64,000 nucleotides of DNA from Acinetobacter sp. ANC 4910 (GTDB lineage: Bacteria > Pseudomonadota > Gammaproteobacteria > Pseudomonadales > Moraxellaceae): the NCBI RefSeq assembly GCF_004331035.1, contig NZ_SJNT01000007.1:1-64000 (forward strand). The letters run 5' to 3'. Each line of letters opens with the position of its first letter. Positions within the stretch are counted from its first letter, which is position 1. The position numbers and the translations under genes are program-made. Under the pieces are notes generated by a model. That model made no database searches and was not told where the DNA came from. It worked only from the letters and a program-made list of their open reading frames with translations. Shown here piece after piece: positions 1-8,496 of this stretch.

Positions 1-205
1 TTTCTCAAATAAACTTCGAGTAATTTCTACCATCAATCAATGAAAATAATTTCGATCAATCAATCAGTAAAAATCCACACAAGTTGTTCTTCATAATCTC
101 TTAATGATCTTTCCAACACCTCGTCAGTGCTAGAAGCTGGACTTCGATAAACTTAACAACTCAGCGCTTCGCGCTTCGTTCGTTTCCGTCTATCTCGTCG
201 GTATG
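1..205 (-). other. rRNA operon leader (partial, 16S beyond left edge)
   Basis: No ORF is supported here. Read on the minus strand, the stretch downstream of the promoter at 212-239 contains a GC-rich hairpin-like stretch near 155-180 and an AACAACTTGTGTGG segment near 75-90. That segment resembles the AACAA...TGTGTGG antitermination (boxA/boxC) region of gammaproteobacterial 16S leaders. The leader then has TGATTGATTGATCG-type short repeats before the edge. I infer the 5' leader of an rRNA operon whose 16S gene starts outside the window; the 16S sequence itself is not seen. Confidence 0.55.
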
Positions 206-211
206 GGGTGC

Positions 212-240
212 ATTCTATACGGTTTTATTACGAGTGCAAG
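212..240 (-). promoter_or_regulatory. Strong sigma-70 promoter, probably rrn P1
   Basis: On the minus strand a -35 TTGCAC (239-234) is followed after 16 bp by TAGAAT (217-212), within TATAGAAT. It is followed by a GC-rich discriminator (GCACCCC). Sixteen-bp spacing and a GC-rich discriminator are typical of stringently controlled rRNA promoters. It points away from the DUF2057 gene and toward the left edge. Confidence 0.6.
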
Positions 241-358
241 CACTTTTAACCAATAATCGTAGAACACACCATCAAGCGACTAGTAATTAATCAAATCGAA
301 CATTTATAACGCTAAATTTAACATCAGAGCGTATTTTTACAGATTGCTATAAAGAAAA

Positions 359-386
359 AACTCAGTACACATACATATACTGAGTT
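359..386 (-). terminator. Intrinsic terminator after DUF2057 gene
   Basis: AACTCAGTA (359-367) pairs with TACTGAGTT (378-386). On the minus strand it is followed by a U-run, from the A-run at 355-360. It lies 20 bp after the stop codon of the upstream gene. Confidence 0.75.
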
Positions 387-406
387 CATTTATAGTGAAA
401 GATAGC

Positions 407-1078
407 TTAGTTTGCTTGTTCTGCTACCCAACCCATAAATTTTTGTCGTTCTACTTTATTTGCTTTTTTCCATAATTCAATTAATTGTTGATCTACAGCG
501 ATAGCATTTGATTTGGTATTTGTCGCAACTTGTAGTGTCGAAGACTGTGGGTTTACCACAGGCTGTGCATATACAGCTGGCGGCTGATTGGCGGGCGTAG
601 AATTCTTTTGTGTTAAATCTAATGCCCCACCAAACATGCTACGGCTTAACCATGGTTTTTGTTCTGTATTTGCACCAGTTTGCTGAACCAAAATTTGTTG
701 CTTTTTATCTAAAAGTGCGATTGTAGGTTGCTGTGCGTATTTTTTTGCATCTTCAAACGTTTTTGGTGCATTGATTAAAGCCAGTTGATAAGTTTCATTG
801 TCTTGAAGGCTGGGTGTTTTTAAAGTAACAACACCCGATTTAACGATATCATGCTCACCAGACATATGTTCAAAATACTGAATGTAGCGAACGCTAATGT
901 CTGAACTACCCGCATCTAATTTATAGGCATTATTTTCTGAACGGAATAAACCTGTATTCACTTCTTGATCATTTACCGCAAGAATCTTGATTGCTTCTGG
1001 AGCAGTGATTGTAACCGCTGAAAATACCGAACTACTTACCATTAATGCCGCTGTAGCAAATGTTAAACGTAAAGCCAT
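407..1078 (-). CDS. DUF2057 (YccT-like) secreted protein
   Basis: 223 residues with a clear signal peptide (MALRLTFATAALM...SSVFSA) and a body resembling the DUF2057/YccT family, whose members are periplasmic proteins of unknown function. The open frame extends 30 codons further upstream. I chose the internal ATG at 1078 because it is preceded by AGAGAAGG and starts exactly at the signal peptide. The C-terminal third (Gln/Asn/Pro-rich, about 140-185) looks like a linker and is followed by a short basic helix. It is monocistronic, with its own terminator at 359-386. The family call is by overall resemblance, without catalytic motifs. Confidence 0.75.
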   Translation of the reverse strand: MALRLTFATAALMVSSSVFSAVTITAPEAIKILAVNDQEVNTGLFRSENNAYKLDAGSSDISVRYIQYFEHMSGEHDIVKSGVVTLKTPSLQDNETYQLALINAPKTFEDAKKYAQQPTIALLDKKQQILVQQTGANTEQKPWLSRSMFGGALDLTQKNSTPANQPPAVYAQPVVNPQSSTLQVATNTKSNAIAVDQQLIELWKKANKVERQKFMGWVAEQAN

Positions 1079-1292
1079 TTTGCCTTCTCTTGATTCATTG
1101 TTAAATTTTAGTTGCACTATGCAAGTTCTAAATGACAATTTTATGACAAAGTCCTTTTTGAAATGCAACCGATATCTTTAACTTATTTTTATATTCTTTA
1201 CAGAATAGATGATATTGGCATTTGGTCGAGAGCAAAGTCCAAATGTACATCGTATATGTACTTAAATATAGAAATTTGATCATTTAACGATA

Positions 1293-1320
1293 CCGCAATC
1301 ATCAATAGAGATGACTGCGG
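1293..1320 (-). terminator. Possible hairpin after first nitroreductase gene
   Basis: CCGCAATCATC (1293-1303) pairs with GATGACTGCGG (1310-1320) with one G-U on the minus-strand transcript. It lies 10 bp past the stop at 1330. The following U-run is poor, so termination would be weak or factor-assisted. Confidence 0.4.
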
Positions 1321-1329
1321 CAAAGACAT

Positions 1330-1923
1330 TTAGCTAAATGTTTTAAAGCGAATATTATCGTCTAGATATGTTTTTTCGCCAGCAGGCACTTCGATTGAAC
1401 CTAATACTAATTGGGCACGTAGTTTCCAATTGCTTGGAATGTCATAAGTTGCTGTAACTTCAGCATCAATTACAGGATTATAGTGCTGCAAGGATGCACC
1501 AATATTATGTTCAGCCAATATTGTCCAAACCGCATATTGAGCGATTGCAGATGAATGCTCCGACCATACCGGGAAGTTATCTGCATAAAGAGCAAATTGT
1601 TCTTGCAATGATTTCACAACATCTTGATCTTCATAAAAAAGAACAGTAGCGTAACCAGCAGCGAAACTGTCTATTTTTTTACTTGTATTTTCGAATGCTT
1701 CCGCTGGAACCATTTTACGCAAGGTTTCGCGTACAATTTCCCAGAACTTATGATGTGATTGACCAAATAAGCTAACAACACGTGAGGTTTGAGAGTTGAA
1801 AGCTGATGGGCTTTCACGTACAGCATCTTTAATAAGCTGTTCAACTTCAGCTTGCTCTAACTTTACATTCTTTCCAATTGCATAAATTGTACGGCGTTTT
1901 TTCATATGATCTAAGAATGCCAT
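1330..1923 (-). CDS. Nitroreductase family protein (paralogue 1)
   Basis: 197 residues of the FMN-dependent nitroreductase fold, closest in style to the short YdgI/Hbn1-like members. It has the N-terminal RRTIYAIG segment that contacts FMN phosphate, SPSAFNSQTSR in the middle, and the C-terminal 'LAEHNIGASLQHYNP' and 'WKLRAQLVLGSIE' segments. Such enzymes reduce nitroaromatics or quinone-like substrates with NAD(P)H; the true substrate is unknown. Start at 1923 is preferred over 1941 because GAGGA sits 6-7 nt upstream of it. It is a tandem paralogue of the next gene upstream on the same strand (2107-2793). Confidence 0.85.
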   Translation of the reverse strand: MAFLDHMKKRRTIYAIGKNVKLEQAEVEQLIKDAVRESPSAFNSQTSRVVSLFGQSHHKFWEIVRETLRKMVPAEAFENTSKKIDSFAAGYATVLFYEDQDVVKSLQEQFALYADNFPVWSEHSSAIAQYAVWTILAEHNIGASLQHYNPVIDAEVTATYDIPSNWKLRAQLVLGSIEVPAGEKTYLDDNIRFKTFS

Positions 1924-2106
1924 TATTTTGTCCTCATTCATTTGTTCGTTTAAATAGAGAGTTATATCTCAATTGACTTTGAGATATCTTAAGCCCTTTG
2001 TAAATTATATAAAGACCTATGATTGTGACAGTCTGTTTTATATTTAGAACGTTCAATGTCTTACAAAATATATCCTATTAAAAATCAAACGAAATTGTTT
2101 ATTCTC

Positions 2107-2793
2107 TTACTTAAAAACCAAGAATTCTGCTTCTTTCTCAGTAACATCAACATACTCTGCATCTTGTTCGATAGAACCAAATACCAGTTGAGTTTTCAAT
2201 TTCCATTTTGGACTTATTTTAAAGTATTGCGCGACTTTGTAATCAATTGACGGACTGTAATAATTAAAGTTCGCACCGATTCCTATTTCTGCCAAAGCCA
2301 TCCAAACTGCATATTGTGCCATTCCTGAACTCTGTTCTGACCACAATGGTAATTCTGCTGAATTTAAGGGTGAATTCTTTTGTGAGTTTTCGATGGCTGT
2401 TTGATCTTCAAAAAATAAAACTGTTCCATAAGCCGCGTTGCATTTCTGAATCTTTATTGCAATTGCTGGAAATAAGTGTTCGGGTATTTGTGTTTTTTGA
2501 ATTTCTTGAACCAAATGCCAAAATTCGGTATGTGCTTTGGAAAATAGAATAACAATACGTGTGGTTTTCATGTTCACTGCCGATGGGCAACTTAAAGCAG
2601 CTGCATGAATCAACTCGGTTAAATATGCTTGATCATATACTAGGTGCTTACCTAATTTCTGTATGGATTGGCGTTGTTGTAATTGTTGAAGATAATCCGA
2701 TTCTTTTGAATCAGTTTCATTTTTTCTATTAAAAATTAAGTCCGTTGTAATTTCAGTTGTTAGCACTTGGCTAAGTTTATCGAATAGTGCCAT
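2107..2793 (-). CDS. Nitroreductase family protein (paralogue 2)
   Basis: 228 residues. It aligns along its length with the neighbour at 1330-1923: shared RQSIQKLG, SCPSAVNMKTTR, LWSEQSS.MAQYAVW, and 'WKLKTQLVFGSIE' near the C-terminus. It carries an extra N-terminal stretch of about 35 residues (MALFDKLSQVL...), polar and without a signal peptide. A GGGGT Shine-Dalgarno precedes the ATG. The gap of about 180 bp to the paralogue allows separate transcription. It is probably a cytosolic FMN oxidoreductase; the substrate cannot be told from sequence. Confidence 0.8.
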   Translation of the reverse strand: MALFDKLSQVLTTEITTDLIFNRKNETDSKESDYLQQLQQRQSIQKLGKHLVYDQAYLTELIHAAALSCPSAVNMKTTRIVILFSKAHTEFWHLVQEIQKTQIPEHLFPAIAIKIQKCNAAYGTVLFFEDQTAIENSQKNSPLNSAELPLWSEQSSGMAQYAVWMALAEIGIGANFNYYSPSIDYKVAQYFKISPKWKLKTQLVFGSIEQDAEYVDVTEKEAEFLVFK

Positions 2794-2923
2794 TGATTAC
2801 CCCGTAGAACCCAAATACACATATTTTTTTTAAGGCTTTTATTCTAACGTCAAATTTCCGGGAAATAATCATTTACTGTGGAAAGGCTGTTCTCTTTTAA
2901 ATCAACTAAATACCCTAAAAAAG

Positions 2924-2950
2924 ATAAACTCCGCATTTTGCGGAGTTTAT
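2924..2950 (-). terminator. Intrinsic terminator after ftsY
   Basis: ATAAACTCCGC (2924-2934) pairs with GCGGAGTTTAT (2940-2950) around an ATTTT loop. A U-rich tail on the minus strand comes from the A-rich stretch near 2917-2922. It lies 18 bp past the ftsY stop. Confidence 0.8.
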
Positions 2951-2967
2951 GTGAAATATACTGCTTT

Positions 2968-4071
2968 TTATTTTTCTGTTTCAAATAAAGCAGCTACAAA
3001 TGATTTTGCCGAGAACGGTCGTAAATCATCAATTTTTTCACCGACGCCAATAAAGCGAATTGGAACATGGGTACGACTTGCTATGTTAAACAGAACACCA
3101 CCTTTTGCTGTTCCATCTAATTTGGTGATCGTAATACCTGTGAGACCAACAGCTTCATCAAACAGTTCTACTTGGTTAATCGCATTTTGACCTGTGCCTG
3201 CATCGACCACCAACATAATTTCGTGTGGTGCTGTAGCATCGATTTTTTGCATAACACGCTTAACTTTCGTCAATTCTTGCATCAAATGACTTTTGTTATG
3301 TAAACGCCCAGCAGTATCGGCAATTAAAACATCTACCCCTTTTGCACGCGCACTTTCAAAAGCATCAAAAATGACAGAAGCACTATCTGCACCATGACCT
3401 TGAGCAACCACGGCGATATTGTTGCGCTCACCCCAAATTTGCAATTGCTCAGTTGCTGCTGCACGGAAAGTATCCCCAGCCGCAAGCATGACTTTTTTAC
3501 CCTCACCTTGCAAACGCTTAGCCAATTTACCAATGGTGGTAGTTTTACCTACACCATTTACACCCACGACCAAAATCACAAATGGGTTTTTGTTTGGATC
3601 GATATGCAAGGGTTTAACCCGCGGAGCCAACAAGTTAACCAATTCTTCTTGCAATGCTTTATATAGTGAATGCGAATAAATTAAATCACCGCGCGCTGTA
3701 CGCTCAGTTAAATTAGCGATAATTGCTTTGGTCGCATCTACACCAATATCTGCAACCAAAAGCTGCTCTTCAACTTCTTCAAGGAGTTCATCATCAATTT
3801 CTTTACCACCGATCAAAATATTGACCATACCATCGGCAAAGTTTTTACGGGTTTTGGTTAACCCTTCTTTCATTCGGTTAAAAAAGCCGCCTGTTGACTT
3901 TTCGATAGTTTGCTCATCGGAAGTTTTTTGAACTGGAGTGTTAATTTCTTCAGCTTTTGGAGTCTCAATAATTGGCACATTTACCGCAGGTAAACTTGGT
4001 AAAGTTACATCATCATCCCCAATATCAGCATCAATCAAAAATTTATTTTGCCCAGTAGATTGTTGTTGCAT
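2968..4071 (-). CDS. ftsY: Signal recognition particle receptor FtsY
   Basis: 367 residues. FtsY is the SRP GTPase receptor that docks ribosome-SRP complexes at the SecYEG translocon. It has an acidic N-terminal A domain (about 1-60), an N domain, and the G domain with P-loop GVNGVGKT (170-177), the SRP-type insertion box DTFRAAATEQL (200-210), DTAGR (252-256) and TKLDGTAKGG near the C-terminus. The open frame extends to 4119, but the ATG at 4071 has AAGGA upstream and gives a normal start. It is divergent from the M16 protease pair, an arrangement also common in pseudomonads. ftsE and ftsX are not nearby. Confidence 0.97.
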   Translation of the reverse strand: MQQQSTGQNKFLIDADIGDDDVTLPSLPAVNVPIIETPKAEEINTPVQKTSDEQTIEKSTGGFFNRMKEGLTKTRKNFADGMVNILIGGKEIDDELLEEVEEQLLVADIGVDATKAIIANLTERTARGDLIYSHSLYKALQEELVNLLAPRVKPLHIDPNKNPFVILVVGVNGVGKTTTIGKLAKRLQGEGKKVMLAAGDTFRAAATEQLQIWGERNNIAVVAQGHGADSASVIFDAFESARAKGVDVLIADTAGRLHNKSHLMQELTKVKRVMQKIDATAPHEIMLVVDAGTGQNAINQVELFDEAVGLTGITITKLDGTAKGGVLFNIASRTHVPIRFIGVGEKIDDLRPFSAKSFVAALFETEK

Positions 4072-4248
4072 GCCGAATCCTTTGAAAAGCAGCGCGTTAA
4101 AAGTTAATAATTTTAGCATAAAAGATAAGGATTTTCCTTATCTTGCCGTATCGTGTAAATCAGCTACAAAAAGCTACACCCTTACCTTGCATTTACAAAT
4201 GATTTTCTTAAGAATGAATTTAAAGACCAAGGTTTGTGAGCCCCCTAA

Positions 4249-5631
4249 GTGTTTGGCAAAAATAATAATAAACGCCTAGAACAACGCACTATACTCTTGG
4301 GTATATTGATCTTCATTTGTCCGATTTATTGCCTTCCAGTTTATGCAAAACCTCAAAACTCCCTAACAAACTCAACCTCAGAATATACTTTAGACAATGG
4401 ACTGAAAGTCATAATCCGCGAAGACCATCGTTCACCTATGGTCATGACACAAATTTGGTATGCTGTTGGCAGCAGTGATGAATCAGGAAACCTTTTAGGT
4501 ATTTCTCATGCTTTAGAACATATGATGTTTAAAGGCACAATCAAAGTGCCCAATGATGAATTTACTCGTTTAAGTCGGCTGTATGGTGGCAGTGTGAACG
4601 CAGCAACTTTTACCAACTACACCTACTACTATCAACTCTACCAAAAAGACTTTTTACCCTTAGCTTTAGAGTTAGAAGCAGATCGTATGAGCAATTTACT
4701 TCTCAGACAGCAAGACTTTGACACTGAAATTAAAGTTGTTATAGAGGAACGGCGGCAAAGAATTGATGATAATCCTCGTGCTCTCGCATCTGAGCGGTTT
4801 AAATGGATTGCTTACCCAACCAGCCACTACAGACAACCTGTAATTGGGTATATGAGGAATTTAAATACTCTTCAATTAGACTCTCTTAAAAAATGGTATC
4901 AAGACTGGTACGCCCCGAATAATGCTATTTTAGTTATTGTTGGTGATGTAGATACCCAGCAAACACTCAATCAAGTAAAACAATTCTTTTCTGCTATTCC
5001 AGCAAAAGTATTAGCTCAAAGAAATGAAGTTCAGGAATATACAAATATTGGCTATCGCTACATGGAGGTTAAACTTCCTGTACAAGTTCCAAATCTCTTT
5101 TTGACTTGGAATGTTCATTCTTTAGCTACCGCACAAAATCCACAAGATGTCTATGCATTGATTATTATCAAAAATATACTAGATAGCGGTATAACTTCAC
5201 GCCTTCAAAACAATTTAGTACGCAATCAAAAGTTAGCGACTTCAATTAGTGCATCTTATGATCCATATAATCGTGGTGATAGCCTTTTTAGTATTACTGC
5301 CTTACCCGTAGAAGGCGTTTCACTGGAGGAGATTGAAAAAGCTGTATTGGTTGAAATAGAAAATTTAAAAAACAGCCCTGTATCTGATGATGAGATAAAT
5401 CGTGTAGTGACAAGATATATGGCCGATTTGATTTACAGCCAAGATGATATTGCGGGACAAGCTCGAATGATTGGAACATTGGAGGTGAATGGTTTGAGTT
5501 ATCAGTTAATTGATCAATTACAGCAACATTATGAAGCTGTTACCCCAGAAGATATCCAGCGCGTAGCCAATACCTATTTCAACCAGACAAATCTAAGCAA
5601 TATGCATATTCTTCCTGAACAACAAAAATAA
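4249..5631 (+). CDS. Periplasmic M16 family zinc protease (catalytic subunit)
   Basis: 460 residues starting from GTG. It has a basic n-region (KNNNKR), a hydrophobic core (ILLGILIFICPIYCL) and a cleavage-like VYA site, so export to the periplasm is expected. The inverted zincin motif HALEH (87-91) and the downstream glutamate in VVIEERR (about 166) form the M16 zinc site. No ATG occurs before residue 64, and the Shine-Dalgarno is weak. The downstream gene begins 15 bp later and encodes a non-catalytic partner, so a heterodimeric M16B peptidase, as in mitochondrial processing peptidase-type pairs, is the likely form. The physiological substrate is unknown. Confidence 0.9.
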   Translation: MFGKNNNKRLEQRTILLGILIFICPIYCLPVYAKPQNSLTNSTSEYTLDNGLKVIIREDHRSPMVMTQIWYAVGSSDESGNLLGISHALEHMMFKGTIKVPNDEFTRLSRLYGGSVNAATFTNYTYYYQLYQKDFLPLALELEADRMSNLLLRQQDFDTEIKVVIEERRQRIDDNPRALASERFKWIAYPTSHYRQPVIGYMRNLNTLQLDSLKKWYQDWYAPNNAILVIVGDVDTQQTLNQVKQFFSAIPAKVLAQRNEVQEYTNIGYRYMEVKLPVQVPNLFLTWNVHSLATAQNPQDVYALIIIKNILDSGITSRLQNNLVRNQKLATSISASYDPYNRGDSLFSITALPVEGVSLEEIEKAVLVEIENLKNSPVSDDEINRVVTRYMADLIYSQDDIAGQARMIGTLEVNGLSYQLIDQLQQHYEAVTPEDIQRVANTYFNQTNLSNMHILPEQQK

Positions 5632-5646
5632 CCAAGGGATAAGTAA

Positions 5647-7275
5647 ATGTGGAAATTTCATTTATGTATCATGACCTCTTTTTTATTTTTACCTGCCAGT
5701 TTCGCAGAGGTTATACAAAATACAGAAACAACAAACGGGTTCAGCTCAATTGCTCATTTACAGAGCATCAAAAATATTCAGGAAAATACTCATCAAAATG
5801 TGCCCTATGTGCATGAACTCAATAATCGCTTTCATGTTCGATCACTCTTTGTGGAATCGCCAACTTTACCAATAATCGACATTCAACTCACATTTAATGC
5901 CGGTTCAGCAAGAGACTCTGAAATTGGCACTAATCTTTATGGTTTATCCAATATGGCCGCACAACTTATGGATGAAGGAACAACCAACTACACAGCGCAG
6001 GAAATTATTTCAACTTTTGAAAGTGTTGGAGCCAAGTTCAGCGTGGCTGCATATCGAGATATGTTTATCATTAAATTAAGAACTTTATCCGATCCTGAAA
6101 AGTTACAACCCGCTTTGGCAATGATGCTTGAAGTATTGAATCACTCTACTTTTAAGACACCAAGTATTGATTTGATGTTAAGTAATACTGCTGTAGGACA
6201 AAAACAATTAAAAGAAAATCCAGATCGTATGAAAAATATTGTGTTTTACCGTACTTTATATGGCAAACACCCTTATGCCGAGCCAATTACCGGAACTCAA
6301 TCCAGTATTAAACGTATAAGCCCTGAAAATTTGATACAGTTTCGCAAACAATTTTTGGTGCGTAATAATTTAAATATTGCAATTACAGGACAATTAACGC
6401 TTAAAGAAGCATTAAAACTGTCTGAAAAAATAGCCAAGCAATTCCCCGCAGGAAACAAGGCTGATCCCCTTCTAGCCCCCAATATTCGTACAGATTTTAA
6501 CATTCGGCATATCCCTTATGCTTCAAGCCAAGCACATATTATTATGGGTGAAATTGGAATGACTCGAGATGATCCAGATTATTTAGCACTTCAAGTGGCT
6601 AATCGCATATTTGGAACAGGAGGATTTAATTCCATCTTGAATCAAGAACTCCGTGTTAAACGAGGTCTTACCTACGGTGCATATAGTAATTTTAATTTCA
6701 TGCAAGTAGCAGGTCCATTTAGCTTAGGCTATTCAACAGAACAAGAACATTTGCTCGAAAGCATTCAGATTGCACATCAAGCCTTGATCAATTTCATTAA
6801 CACACCAATTGACCAACAACAACTTGAAGAGACCAAACTCGGCATGATGCGAGCTTTTCCCAATAACTATAGTAGCAACGCAACGATTAATGCTCAGTTA
6901 GGCGCTATAGGGTTTTATCATTTACCTGCTGATTATTTAAATCACTACGGTGAAAAATTAAATGAATTAACCGCTATTCAAGTACAAAACGCGATCCGAA
7001 AGCATTTACATCCAGATCGACTAACTATTGTAATTTTCAGCAAAAACCTAGATAAATCCACCTTAGAACACATCTTGCAAGAAAATTTAAACACGAGTAA
7101 AAAATTAGCTCCACCCAAAACAACACTTCCTAAAATGGGCGAACAGTATCATCCGCCAAAGGAGGAAGCTCCTTTGCCTGATTCTTCTCTGTATGATATG
7201 CCCTCATCAATTTCAAGTAATGACCTATGGTCACCTGATGCTTATACAAAAGTTGATCTGCCATATCTTGAGTAG
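5647..7275 (+). CDS. M16 family protein, degenerate active site (partner subunit)
   Basis: 542 residues with a signal peptide (MWKFHLCIMTSFLFLPASFA). The position of the HxxEH motif reads NMAAQ (102-106), so the zinc ligands are lost. The C-terminal substrate-binding Arg/Tyr motif typical of M16 non-catalytic halves is kept (RGLTYGAYSNF, around 339-349). It is probably the regulatory or substrate-binding subunit of a heterodimer with the gene just upstream (15 bp gap). The last 55 or so residues form a Pro/Lys-rich tail that is unusual for the family. The DNA for that tail overlaps the 3' end of an antisense gene at 7130-7462. Confidence 0.88.
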   Translation: MWKFHLCIMTSFLFLPASFAEVIQNTETTNGFSSIAHLQSIKNIQENTHQNVPYVHELNNRFHVRSLFVESPTLPIIDIQLTFNAGSARDSEIGTNLYGLSNMAAQLMDEGTTNYTAQEIISTFESVGAKFSVAAYRDMFIIKLRTLSDPEKLQPALAMMLEVLNHSTFKTPSIDLMLSNTAVGQKQLKENPDRMKNIVFYRTLYGKHPYAEPITGTQSSIKRISPENLIQFRKQFLVRNNLNIAITGQLTLKEALKLSEKIAKQFPAGNKADPLLAPNIRTDFNIRHIPYASSQAHIIMGEIGMTRDDPDYLALQVANRIFGTGGFNSILNQELRVKRGLTYGAYSNFNFMQVAGPFSLGYSTEQEHLLESIQIAHQALINFINTPIDQQQLEETKLGMMRAFPNNYSSNATINAQLGAIGFYHLPADYLNHYGEKLNELTAIQVQNAIRKHLHPDRLTIVIFSKNLDKSTLEHILQENLNTSKKLAPPKTTLPKMGEQYHPPKEEAPLPDSSLYDMPSSISSNDLWSPDAYTKVDLPYLE

Positions 7276-7462
7276 AAGGATAATAAGCTTGCCGAGATAA
7301 CTGTTTAATTTGATGATACTGCTCTGGCGTCACAGGTCTAAATAAGGCAAAAGTAGCAAAAAAAAGAATCGCACCAATAATTAACACGACCAAGAAATAA
7401 TATAAATTCTCTAATTTAAACTGATAAAAAAAATGAATAATTTTTTGCTTTGCGCTATGCAT
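7130..7462 (-). CDS. Small single-pass membrane protein, unknown function
   Basis: 110 residues with one strong transmembrane helix (about 20-41, YYFLVVLIIGAILFFATFAL) followed by a soluble tail containing RPVTPEQYHQIKQLSRQAYY. I believe the gene is real because the ATG has a GAGGT Shine-Dalgarno at good spacing and the composition is protein-like throughout. Its last 48 codons lie antisense to the end of the M16 partner gene. No family is recognised. The orientation matches the next small membrane-protein gene upstream (7566-7928), about 100 bp away. Confidence 0.7.
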   Translation of the reverse strand: MHSAKQKIIHFFYQFKLENLYYFLVVLIIGAILFFATFALFRPVTPEQYHQIKQLSRQAYYPSTQDMADQLLYKHQVTIGHYLKLMRAYHTEKNQAKELPPLADDTVRPF

Positions 7463-7565
7463 ACACTACCTCGAATGATTAGGTAGTGTAGGTTGACAAC
7501 AATAGAATCTCAAGTTTATTTGCCCAGTCTTAACTTCAAATGGCTAAAAATGGGCAAATTCTGTC

Positions 7566-7928
7566 TTAAGCGCTTGTAATATTACGAACTACAGCAAAAT
7601 AAAGGATAAAAGCAATTAACGCTAATGCCAGTACAATGGTAAATACACCTACACCATGTTCTGCATCTGCAGGATGCAAGTCCTCATCATCTGCAATTCT
7701 ACGCAGTTCTCCATCATACATTTTATAAAATTCAACACGCTGTTGTGGCTCCAGTGTTCGCGTAAAATCATACACACGCTTACGCTGAGCCAAACAATAT
7801 TCCCCTAAATGAATTTCATTATGAAAAATAGCCTCGTCTAATTGTTGACGATGATAGTGAGCTAATTCAATAATTTTTTCCGCGTTCAGTGGTAAATCAA
7901 AAGTGAAACCATCTATTGTATTTGTCAT
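7566..7928 (-). CDS. Small membrane protein, unknown function
   Basis: 120 residues: an N-terminal soluble helical part with charged residues (AEKIIELAHYHRQQLDEAIFH, EPQQRVEFYKMYDGELRRIADD) and a single C-terminal transmembrane helix (about 92-113). This suggests a tail-anchored inner-membrane protein with its soluble domain in the cytoplasm. AAGGAG sits seven nt before the ATG. No recognisable family; likely an Acinetobacter-lineage conserved protein. It lies upstream of, and in the same direction as, the 110-residue membrane protein, so they could be co-transcribed. Confidence 0.75.
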   Translation of the reverse strand: MTNTIDGFTFDLPLNAEKIIELAHYHRQQLDEAIFHNEIHLGEYCLAQRKRVYDFTRTLEPQQRVEFYKMYDGELRRIADDEDLHPADAEHGVGVFTIVLALALIAFILYFAVVRNITSA

Positions 7929-8147
7929 ATTATTCTCCTTTTAATTACAGTATCCTGTAGATCCATAATAATAAAAAAACTTTTTGACTATTGTTTAATC
8001 ATGTAACTTGAATTTATTCGTACAACCCCCATATGTTATTTGACTTTTCATCTAATCTGTAATATTAGTTTAATAATACTTAGTTAAATTAGTATGAAGA
8101 CTACAAAAGTCTAGCTGTGCAATCATAATTACAATAAGGAGTTATCT

Positions 8148-8381
8148 ATGATTCAACAAATTTCTCATCATGAATTAGAACATGTGTATGCTAACGCGGT
8201 AAACACGATTCAATCGCAAAAAAACTTTGTCGAAGCAGTTCTACAATTGGAAGATGTCGCACGTGCGGGCCATGGTAAAGCTGCAATGTTCTTAGCTGAA
8301 CTTTATTATCAAGGATTCCGTGTAGAGCGAGATTCTCTTAAAGCTCAATACTGGCAGAAAATGGCCACGATGCAAGCGTAA
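8148..8381 (+). CDS. Small Sel1-like repeat protein
   Basis: 77 residues. The second half (GHGKAAMFLAELYYQGF...KAQYWQKMA) fits a single Sel1-like repeat (alpha-helical hairpin: A..LA.LY..G...D..KA..W...A). It is a cytosolic protein without signal or membrane segments. ATAAGGAG precedes the ATG and an intrinsic terminator follows immediately, so it is an independent short transcript. A lone Sel1 unit probably mediates protein contacts; no partner is evident. Confidence 0.8.
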   Translation: MIQQISHHELEHVYANAVNTIQSQKNFVEAVLQLEDVARAGHGKAAMFLAELYYQGFRVERDSLKAQYWQKMATMQA

Positions 8382-8383
8382 TT

Positions 8384-8409
8384 AAACGTCACTTAGGTGG
8401 CGTTTTTTT
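8384..8409 (+). terminator. Intrinsic terminator after Sel1-like gene
   Basis: AAACGTCAC pairs with GTGGCGTTT (one G-U) around TTAG, then a run of seven T. It directly follows the stop codon. Confidence 0.85.
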
Positions 8410-8496
8410 GGGCTTTATTTTTTTAAAAAACATATTTACTTACGATTTTTCGCAAAGCTTACACTGAAGTTTAACCTAATCTTTTTACAATAACTC

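Noticed and set aside
1-400. CRISPR-like or tandem repeat from the TCAATCAA stretches
   Set aside because: The repeats are short, irregular and few; they fit the rRNA leader interpretation better.
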